In this document: positions 6,824-12,750 of the stretch, piece after piece
Position numbering within the stretch: the first letter of the stretch is position 1
Layout of the letters: the number at the start of each line of letters is the position of its first letter
Assembly (NCBI GenBank): GCA_003452965.1
Contig: DMMW01000061.1
Span: 6,726 to 19,475, forward strand
Direction of reading: 5' to 3'
Length of the DNA stretch: 12,750 bases
Origin: Elusimicrobiota bacterium
GTDB taxonomy: Bacteria; Elusimicrobiota; UBA8919
Program-made: the position numbers and the translations under genes
Notes under the pieces: model-generated
What the model was told of the DNA's origin: nothing
The model's input: only the letters and a program-made list of their open reading frames with translations
Database searches by the model: none

Positions 6824-7696
6824 ATGACTATCAAAAAAGAAAAATTCAAATTAAAGTGGTTAATGTTATTTTTATTGGTTTTCATCCCAAGCATAACATT
6901 CTCAGAAGTTTTTGTAGAACCATATGTGGGTTACAATTCATTTCAGAAGCTTGGTTCATTAATGAACGTAATAGACAATTATTCGTATTTTTCGTTTCCT
7001 CCCGTAACCTTCTCTGAAATAAAAGGCGGATGGGACTTCGGCGGCAAATTGGGAATCCAAGTAACAAAACAAAATAACGTATTTTTAACCGGGAAAATTT
7101 CATACTTATCAGCTACAACAGGTATGAGATATCTGCAATTACGAGATACTGCAATTAATCAAGGAGATTTAGATTGGTTTATCGGATATCCTGATAATTT
7201 CAAGGTAAGTTTATTGACAGGTCAAGTCGGACTCAGAATTACACCTTATCAATCAAAAAAAGCTACAATAGGGTTTGATGTGTCCGGTGGACCTGCAACG
7301 AGTAAAATTACTATTGACGGAACCGGACAATATTTTAATGGCACCAGTTCGTTTACATACACATTCAATACTCCTTACAAAAAAGCATCCAGTGTATTTG
7401 AAATAGCTGCTAATTTTGAAATCAGACCGTTTTCTGCATCTGATAATAAACCTGACGAATTGTCAAGTGGCGAATTATTCCCGGTGCAAGAAACAACGTT
7501 AGTGATTTCAATTGGTAGCAGAATCGCTAATATCGGTAATGTAAAATTAACAAGAAACATAGATCTTAATAGTGACGGAGTAATAGACCTTGAAAAGGGT
7601 ACAACTCTAAAAAATACCTACATAAATGCCGGTGATAACTTAAAATTGAATTTAACTTCTTTGTTTCTAAATGTAGGGGTTAACGTAAAGTTTTAA
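6824..7696 (+). CDS. Putative outer-membrane beta-barrel protein linked to pilQ
   Basis: 290 residues of unrecognised family. A basic N-terminus and hydrophobic core (about 8-26) form a Sec signal peptide, likely cleaved after ITFS (27). The mature protein opens with EVFVEPYVGYNSF and has many alternating amphipathic strands (for example GGKLGIQVT, VFLTGKISYL, TGQVGLRITP, ATIGFDVSG, VFEIAANFEI, TLVISIGSRI). It ends in LFLNVGVNVKF, with the C-terminal phenylalanine typical of BAM-assembled barrels. About eight to ten strands seem possible. Residues 247-255 (DLNSDGVID) look like a calcium-binding loop of the DxNxDGxxD type, probably in the last long extracellular loop. It sits 13 bases after pilQ behind AGGAGG and shares one base with the next gene. 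It may be a secretin accessory or an adhesin-like barrel; both are inference. Confidence 0.72.
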   Translation: MTIKKEKFKLKWLMLFLLVFIPSITFSEVFVEPYVGYNSFQKLGSLMNVIDNYSYFSFPPVTFSEIKGGWDFGGKLGIQVTKQNNVFLTGKISYLSATTGMRYLQLRDTAINQGDLDWFIGYPDNFKVSLLTGQVGLRITPYQSKKATIGFDVSGGPATSKITIDGTGQYFNGTSSFTYTFNTPYKKASSVFEIAANFEIRPFSASDNKPDELSSGELFPVQETTLVISIGSRIANIGNVKLTRNIDLNSDGVIDLEKGTTLKNTYINAGDNLKLNLTSLFLNVGVNVKF

Positions 7697-8307
7697 TGCT
7701 GAATAACGAAGAATTTCTTACCTATATAAAGCTTGGCGATTCCTATAGACATTCTGATAATCTAATCTCTGCTATATCTGAATATAAAAAAGCATTAAAA
7801 ATTGAACCCGATAACATTGAAGTACTTCATAAATTAGGTCAAGTTTATGAAATAAAAGGCGACCAAGAACAGGAACAGGCATTTTATGTTCTTTCACAAC
7901 ATATATATGAAAAAATAGTCTTGAAAGACTTGAATAATGCCGACGCACATAACGCGTTAATAACGATAGGAATTAAACAAAACCGCATTGATGAGTTAAT
8001 CAAACAATATAAAGAAAAACTATCCAAATATCCAGATAATCAATTAATATCCGATTTAGTAAAAAAACTGACAACAATATCTTTTGCAAGCATACCTTCC
8101 AAATCATCGGGAGGATCCGATAGAAGGGGTTGTGCAAAAATATTTCTTGATTATATTTTTCCTTTTGTAGGCATTGTGCCGTTGCTCCTCGGTACAATGA
8201 TACCAAAATTTAAAATACTTCAAACACTTGGAATACTATTATTATTAGCCTACCTTCTATACAAATTCTTAACAGCAAAAAAATCAGTAAAACGCAAACA
8301 GTGGTAA
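7696..8307 (+). CDS. TPR protein with two C-terminal transmembrane helices
   Basis: 203 residues. There is no signal peptide. TPR-like helical pairs are seen at about 8-37 (KLGDSYRHSDNLISAISEYK, then ALKIEPDN), 41-74 and 83-112 (ALITIGIKQNRIDELIKQY). A Ser/Gly-rich linker (about 132-144) leads to two hydrophobic helices at about 150-170 and 173-191 and a basic tail. The predicted topology is cytoplasmic TPRs held at the inner membrane by a hairpin anchor; this is inference. The start overlaps the preceding stop (TAATG), indicating coupled translation. The 3' end overlaps the next gene by seven bases, and an in-phase A7 run at 8277-8283 could allow a -1 frameshift into it. The protein probably acts as a scaffold for the neighbouring ligase-like enzymes or the pilus machine; no enzymatic motif is visible. 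Confidence 0.85.
   Translation: MLNNEEFLTYIKLGDSYRHSDNLISAISEYKKALKIEPDNIEVLHKLGQVYEIKGDQEQEQAFYVLSQHIYEKIVLKDLNNADAHNALITIGIKQNRIDELIKQYKEKLSKYPDNQLISDLVKKLTTISFASIPSKSSGGSDRRGCAKIFLDYIFPFVGIVPLLLGTMIPKFKILQTLGILLLLAYLLYKFLTAKKSVKRKQW
8277..8283 (+). other. Candidate -1 slippery heptamer A AAA AAA
   Basis: Seven A residues are read in the TPR gene as A_AAA_AAA (two Lys codons), the canonical phase for tandem -1 slippage. The stop follows 21 bases later, and the -1 frame is open from here straight into the next gene, reading through its GTG start at 8301. No clear downstream pseudoknot or upstream Shine-Dalgarno stimulator was identified, and A7 runs are common in such AT-rich DNA. Confidence 0.3.
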
Positions 8308-9869
8308 TTAAACTCCTCCTAACAATTATCTTATTAACAAGTCCTTTATTCAGTGCATCTTGGAATCTTTGGACACTAACAATAATTCATATTTTATTGT
8401 ATTTATGTATTCTTTTGCTTATACTAAAAAAAAGATTGATTTTATCTTTTTATAAGCATACTACATTGCCTCTCTTTGTTTTTGCTTTTTTTTGTTTTCT
8501 TTCAATATTCTTTTCACATAACATCTATGAATCAAAAAATGGTTTTTTTAACATAATTGATTATATTTTGATTTTCTATCTCGCAAAAAATGCCGATGAT
8601 AAAACATTAATAACTCCTGTTATAATCAGCGGTATTATATTGTCATTTTATGCAATATATCAAAGAATTTTCAGTACGGATGTTCTTATTGCTTACCGTA
8701 TTACCTCTTTTATGCTAAATCCTAATATTTTTGCCTGTTATCTCGTAATCATAATATGTTTAACTTTAGGCTATATAGTAAAGAATTTTAATAAGCGAAT
8801 ATTTGATGAATCTTTATGGATTAAAAATATTTTTTTATATATATTTCTATCACTATTTTTGATTGCATTATTCCTTACCAGAGCGATAGCAGCAGGACTT
8901 TCAATTATATTTGGTTTTTTCGTATTGTTATATTTAAAAAAATTTAAGATAAAAATAAAACATCTTGTCGCAATAATTGCAATTTCTGCCGTAGTATTGA
9001 TTTTTAAATCTCAAAAAATGGCAGTTTTTGATAGGACTGTTTGGTGGTACTCGGCAGTTAAAATGATTGGTGCCAATCCGTTTACAGGGATTGGACTATC
9101 AGCGTTTGGAGATGCTTACCATAAATACAAAATAAGCGGTCTTAATTCAATCTACGCCCATAATATCTATTTACAAATCGCCGCTGAAATTGGGATATTG
9201 GGACTATTGGCATTTATTTATTTTCTCTTTAAAGTATTTTCAGAAGTCAAAACAAAGGAAAATATCCCATTTTTTGCTGCAATTTCTGCAATATTATTTC
9301 TTGGAATGCTTGATTATTCCTTACTAATTCCTGCAAATTCCATTCTTTTCTGGGCAATGCTCGGTTATGTCTCTAGAAATGAGGAAAAAAACAATTTTAT
9401 AATAGACGGAAATAAAAGAACAATATTTAAATGGCTTTCAGTCTTCGTAATTTTACTTGGAATTTACTTATCAATAATCATATTTTTGGGAAATAGAGAA
9501 ATGGCTATAGGAAAGTATTATCTTGATGAAAATAAAATAGATATAGCGTATAAACGGTTAGAAAATTCATTAAAATTTGATAAACTAAATCCTCAAACTT
9601 ATATTTACTTATCAAATATATATCTGCAACTTCACAAAAAAACAAACTATTCAACGTATTTGGATGAATCCGAAATAGAACTCAAAAAAGCCTTAAAATT
9701 GCAAAAATCCAACTCGCAAATATATTTTGACCTATATAGCATATACCATGAAAGAAAGGAGCTAAAAACTGCATTATATTGGTTAAAAATGGCTCGTGAA
9801 TCATCACCTAAATCCGCTTATTATGAAAAATATTATTCAATATTTCATAATGAGATATATAAAGAATGA
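8301..9869 (+). CDS. O-antigen ligase/polymerase-like membrane protein with C-terminal TPRs (first copy)
   Basis: 522 residues. About 12-13 TM helices span residues 3-396, followed by a soluble TPR-like region (about 400-520; for example NKIDIAYKRLENSLKFDKLN, then PQTYIYLSNIYLQL). Superfamily landmarks (Wzy_C: WaaL, Wzy, PglL) are NPN (140-142), the loop segment GANPFTGIGLSAFGDAY (257-273) and AHNIYLQIAAEIG (286-298) with the family histidine His287. The usual LTxSRG is here LTRAIAAG (192-199), so the second arginine is missing. Such enzymes transfer or polymerise undecaprenyl-linked glycans at the periplasmic face; which substrate is used here is unknown. The start is GTG with no Shine-Dalgarno and a seven-base overlap with the TPR gene. 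It overlaps the next gene by four bases (ATGA). Degenerate or substrate-switched activity is possible. Confidence 0.85.
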   Translation: MVIKLLLTIILLTSPLFSASWNLWTLTIIHILLYLCILLLILKKRLILSFYKHTTLPLFVFAFFCFLSIFFSHNIYESKNGFFNIIDYILIFYLAKNADDKTLITPVIISGIILSFYAIYQRIFSTDVLIAYRITSFMLNPNIFACYLVIIICLTLGYIVKNFNKRIFDESLWIKNIFLYIFLSLFLIALFLTRAIAAGLSIIFGFFVLLYLKKFKIKIKHLVAIIAISAVVLIFKSQKMAVFDRTVWWYSAVKMIGANPFTGIGLSAFGDAYHKYKISGLNSIYAHNIYLQIAAEIGILGLLAFIYFLFKVFSEVKTKENIPFFAAISAILFLGMLDYSLLIPANSILFWAMLGYVSRNEEKNNFIIDGNKRTIFKWLSVFVILLGIYLSIIIFLGNREMAIGKYYLDENKIDIAYKRLENSLKFDKLNPQTYIYLSNIYLQLHKKTNYSTYLDESEIELKKALKLQKSNSQIYFDLYSIYHERKELKTALYWLKMARESSPKSAYYEKYYSIFHNEIYKE

Positions 9870-11851
9870 AAATATTAAAAATAACTAGATATTCTGTATT
9901 ATTCATATTTGCTCTTGCACCTTTCATTAACGGTTTAAAGGATCCGATTCCGCTTTTTATTTTTGAAACTACGGTTTTTTTACTATTTTTATTCCTGAAT
10001 AATTATTATGGAATCAAGAAAACTTCATTAGATATACCTATTTTTCTATTGGTCGTTTTTTCAATGCTTTCAATAACAAATACGTTATATTTTAGTGCAT
10101 CGTTAAACACGGTTTTAATGCTGTTTTCGTTTATTCTTTTATTCTATATTTTAATAACGATTCACGACATCCAATTTCAGGAATATTTCTTTTATACATT
10201 CATATCTATTTCATTTATAACATCAGCAATAATTATTATTCAGTCTTTTATCGGTAATTCACCAAAGGCAACCTTGCCCAATCCTAACCTCGCAGCCGGA
10301 TACATTTCATATGCAGCTACACTATTATTCGCATATATTCTGTTTAATAAAGACTCGTTAAAAATGAAAATGCTCTTTATTTCACTTCTTTTTCTATTCT
10401 ACTATTCAGTATATTTGACACGTTCTCGTGGCGGAATATTTGCGATATTTTGTGGAATTTCAGCTTGCTTAATATTTAAATTTAAAAAATGGGGATTATT
10501 ATTCTTATTTATCATACCTTTAACACTTTTTATAATAATTCCTAACAACATAGTCAAAAATATCGTAAAAATTGACGGTCAAGATGCATATTCATTAAAA
10601 AGAACCGAAATTTGGACATCTGCAATAAAAATCATAAAAGAAAAACCTTTCCTTGGCACTGGACCGGGTAATTACGATATTTATTTCCATAAACATAATT
10701 TTCCAGTTGATTCTGAAATTTCAAGATTTGGTAAATATACGCGATTTGCGCATAACGAGTTTTTACAATTAGCAGCAGAATTCGGCCTTTTCACTTTATT
10801 TTCATATATTCTATTATTGATAATAGTATTTAAAAATTCAAAGCACGAACCAATTCTAATTGCATCTTTTGCGTCTATAATAGGACATTCACTTGTTGAT
10901 TTTAATTTGCATTTGCCCGCAATAATAATGATCTTAATATTTTTAGCCTCATCTATTTTAAGCAAAAAAGAGGGATGTTCGCCCAGTTTTAAATATATAA
11001 ATATCTTTGTATTAATACTTCTATTATTGAATTCAATAAATTTTGTTTTTAAGCCTTTCAACGCTGAAAAATATAAAATTAAGGCAGATAAAATCATCAA
11101 AAATAATCCAAAAGAAGCTCTTGAAATATATAAAAAGATTGTAAGGTATTCTCCAAATGATTTTGAATATAGAAGGATTATAGGAGAACTGTATTACAGA
11201 AATGGAAATAGAATCAACGCGATAAAAAATCTGAAAACATCAATTGAATTAAATCCAAAAAGTCCTTTTGCCTATGCCTCTCTTGCAAATATTTACTATT
11301 ATTCAGATGAGCCAGATAAGGCGGAAACATATTTTTCAAGCACTGTCAAACTTGAACCTAATTATTTATTAGCTCGATACTTCCTTGCTAAAATTAACGA
11401 AAATAGGAACAAAATAAGATTGGCATTGAATGAATACAAAGATATCATTCTAATATACAAGCATTTTGAAAATAATCTTTCAACAAATTCCGGATATGAA
11501 AAAACATTGTTGAGCGTTGATTTATCCGTCGTATATAATTCTATAGGCAATATTTATCTTCGTTCTGGAAAAATTCAAGAAGCTATAGATAATTTAATTG
11601 CTTCAATTGAAATTAATCATAGGAATGCAGATGCACATTCAAATTTGGCTTCGGCTTATTTTTTAAAAGAAAATTATGCTTTAGCATTAAAACACGAAAA
11701 CATATCCGCTTCTATTGAGAAAGAAGAACCAGTACATTTAAAAAACCTTATACTGATTTATGAGAAACTTGGAGAAAAAAATAAAATCAAGGAATTACAG
11801 AATAAAATACAAAGTTTAGACGAAAATAAGCGAAGGGGTAACAATCTTTAA
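9866..11851 (+). CDS. O-antigen ligase/polymerase-like membrane protein with long C-terminal TPR domain (second copy)
   Basis: 661 residues. About 11-12 TM helices span residues 8-396, then at least six TPR units fill about 400-650 (for example RRIIGELYYRNGNRINAIKN at 436-455, AYASLANIYYYSDEPDKAET at 469-488, YNSIGNIYLRSGKIQEAIDN at 557-576). It keeps the full Wzy_C superfamily pattern: LPNPNLAAGY (137-146), LTRSRGG (184-190), KPFLGTGPGNY (260-270), AHNEFLQLAAEFG (295-307) with His296, and VDFNLHLP (344-351). Arginines of the SRG type and the histidine match residues implicated in WaaL/PglL-type glycan transfer. Candidate roles are O-antigen or capsule ligase or polymerase, or protein O-oligosaccharyltransferase; proximity to pilus genes makes pilin glycosylation attractive but unproven. 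It is a diverged paralogue of the preceding gene and overlaps it by four bases. Confidence 0.9.
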   Translation: MKILKITRYSVLFIFALAPFINGLKDPIPLFIFETTVFLLFLFLNNYYGIKKTSLDIPIFLLVVFSMLSITNTLYFSASLNTVLMLFSFILLFYILITIHDIQFQEYFFYTFISISFITSAIIIIQSFIGNSPKATLPNPNLAAGYISYAATLLFAYILFNKDSLKMKMLFISLLFLFYYSVYLTRSRGGIFAIFCGISACLIFKFKKWGLLFLFIIPLTLFIIIPNNIVKNIVKIDGQDAYSLKRTEIWTSAIKIIKEKPFLGTGPGNYDIYFHKHNFPVDSEISRFGKYTRFAHNEFLQLAAEFGLFTLFSYILLLIIVFKNSKHEPILIASFASIIGHSLVDFNLHLPAIIMILIFLASSILSKKEGCSPSFKYINIFVLILLLLNSINFVFKPFNAEKYKIKADKIIKNNPKEALEIYKKIVRYSPNDFEYRRIIGELYYRNGNRINAIKNLKTSIELNPKSPFAYASLANIYYYSDEPDKAETYFSSTVKLEPNYLLARYFLAKINENRNKIRLALNEYKDIILIYKHFENNLSTNSGYEKTLLSVDLSVVYNSIGNIYLRSGKIQEAIDNLIASIEINHRNADAHSNLASAYFLKENYALALKHENISASIEKEEPVHLKNLILIYEKLGEKNKIKELQNKIQSLDENKRRGNNL

Positions 11852-11880
11852 CCTCTTTCAGTTATTTTCAGGTTAGAAAT

Positions 11881-12750
11881 ATGACAAAGAAAGATAAAAT
11901 ATTCATTATTCTTATATTGCTTATAACAATTTTTCAATATAATGAAATTATTTTTCATAAAAAAATACTTTTTATCAGAGATTTAACATATCTTTTCCAC
12001 CCATGGAAAATAGCGATAACAGAATCATTATTGAAAGGTAATATGCCTCTATGGAATCCGTATTCATATTCGGGTATGCCGCTTACTGCCAACTTTCAGA
12101 CAGCTGTTTTCTATCCTTTTTCAATAATTTTTTACATATTCGGATTTATTAAAGGATTAAAACTTTTTATAATATTGCACACCGCATTAGGATCCTTATT
12201 TATTTTTCTATACTTCCGCAGCAAAAAATACAAAACAATATCTTCTTTTACTGCAGGAATAATTTTTGCATTCGGCGGTTATTTGATAACAAAAACTGAA
12301 TTCCTAAGCCTGTTTGGTACAGTAATCTGGCTTCCATTGATACTTATGCTGTTTAGTTCTACAAATATATTTATTGGATCTTTAGTTTTTTCTTTTATTA
12401 TATTTGCAGGTTATCCGCCTTTAATTCTTTTTATTCTGATTCTTCTATTAATCGATGCTTTTTTAGAACGTAAAATTAAAAAATTATTCCTTATAATATT
12501 CTTTGGAACACTAATATCCTCAATTCAGTTAATTCCGTCTATAGAATTAATATTTAGCTCCATAAGGAAAAGCGGCCTAAACATCGCCGATACTTCAATA
12601 TGGTCGGCAAATTACTTTGATATAATTGCATTGATTTCTCCGATATTTTTAAAAATTGAAAAATCAGGTTTATTTTCCGGTGAAAAATATTTCTGGCTTA
12701 AATCATACTGGCTCGGATTTACAGCAGTTTTATCGGCGATTTTCGGATTT
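11881..12750 (+). CDS. YfhO-like polytopic membrane protein (GT-C-type glycosyltransferase candidate), 3'-truncated by the window edge
   Basis: The frame is open from ATG 11881 to the last base (290 residues seen). After a first TM helix (about 7-24), an extracytoplasmic loop carries RDLTYLFHPWK (33-43) and GNMPLWNPYSYSGMPLTANF (53-72), then QTAVFYPF. This closely follows the D-x-x-x-xxxPW ... PLWNPYxxxGxPLLAxxQxAxxYP pattern of YfhO-family membrane proteins; Asp34 corresponds to the catalytic-loop acidic residue of GT-C enzymes. Further landmarks are AGYPPLILF (176-184) and QLIPSIELIFSSIR (216-229). Several TM helices follow in between. YfhO-type proteins are linked to transfer of lipid-linked sugars to envelope polymers. 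The start lies 29 bases after the preceding stop with only a weak AGG (11870-11872). Full-length relatives are usually 700-900 residues, so most of the protein is outside the window. Confidence 0.8.
   Translation, partial: MTKKDKIFIILILLITIFQYNEIIFHKKILFIRDLTYLFHPWKIAITESLLKGNMPLWNPYSYSGMPLTANFQTAVFYPFSIIFYIFGFIKGLKLFIILHTALGSLFIFLYFRSKKYKTISSFTAGIIFAFGGYLITKTEFLSLFGTVIWLPLILMLFSSTNIFIGSLVFSFIIFAGYPPLILFILILLLIDAFLERKIKKLFLIIFFGTLISSIQLIPSIELIFSSIRKSGLNIADTSIWSANYFDIIALISPIFLKIEKSGLFSGEKYFWLKSYWLGFTAVLSAIFGF

Noticed and set aside
7214..7219. TTGACA inside the beta-barrel gene as an internal promoter
   Set aside because: No acceptable -10 hexamer occurs at 16-18 bases downstream, and it lies in coding sequence. 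A second TTGACA near 10418 fails for the same reason.
10681..11100. 139-residue minus-strand open frame
   Set aside because: It lies wholly inside the strongly supported ligase-like gene, on the opposite strand, with low-complexity translation and no recognisable motif or SD.
11834..11858. Short hairpin around the stop of the second ligase-like gene (AGGGGT pairing with ACCTCT)
   Set aside because: It has six pairs including a wobble, a loop of about 11 bases and no U-run; the next gene starts 29 bases later, so termination here is unlikely.

Overview
This is a compact, AT-rich window (clearly low GC by eye; not computed). All genes lie on the + strand. It comes from a Gram-negative-type (diderm) bacterium: it encodes an outer-membrane secretin, a putative outer-membrane beta-barrel protein, and the inner-membrane alignment complex of a type IV pilus. 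The taxon cannot be fixed from the sequence. The gene set and composition would fit an uncultured low-GC lineage such as Elusimicrobia or Omnitrophota-like bacteria, or a deltaproteobacterium, but this is a low-confidence guess. No phage, transposon, CRISPR array, tRNA or rRNA was recognised.

Layout. Bases 1-1542 hold the 3' part of feoB (ferrous iron transporter; the N-terminal G1/G2 region lies upstream of the window). Bases 1620-2207 encode a small two-TM HAMP protein with no output domain. A 151-base gap follows, carrying a perfect sigma-70 consensus promoter (TTGACA, 17 bases, TATAAT) whose predicted start point falls on or 1-2 bases before the pilM ATG, so pilM is probably translated from a leaderless mRNA. 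From there to the end of the window the genes are packed head to tail: pilM, pilN, pilO, pilP, pilQ (2359-6810), a signal-peptide beta-barrel candidate (6824-7696), a TPR protein with two C-terminal TM helices (7696-8307), two tandem O-antigen ligase/polymerase-like membrane proteins with C-terminal TPRs (8301-9869 and 9866-11851), and the 5' part of a YfhO-like polytopic membrane protein (11881 to the window end). Gaps or overlaps run from -7 to +29 bases, so one transcription unit of about 10 kb or more from the pilM promoter is plausible.

How the genes work together. PilM (cytoplasmic, actin-like), PilN and PilO (inner membrane), PilP (periplasmic) and PilQ (secretin) form the envelope-spanning alignment machine of a type IV pilus. 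The pilins, the motor ATPases, PilC and the prepilin peptidase are not in this window. The downstream genes look like a surface-glycan or glycoprotein-transfer module: two Wzy/WaaL/PglL-superfamily enzymes and one GT-C-like protein. Their tight linkage to pilQ suggests, as inference only, glycosylation of pilin or another surface substrate, or coordination of pilus and glycan assembly.

Best points for a second look: the leaderless consensus promoter of pilM; a correctly phased A7 slippery heptamer just before the stop of the TPR gene, which could fuse it to the next gene by a -1 frameshift; the asymmetry of the two ligase-like paralogues (the first lacks the SRG-type arginine that the second keeps); the secretin-linked beta-barrel protein with a calcium-loop-like DxNxDGxxD motif; and very short A/T-only junctions between pilM, pilN, pilO and pilP.
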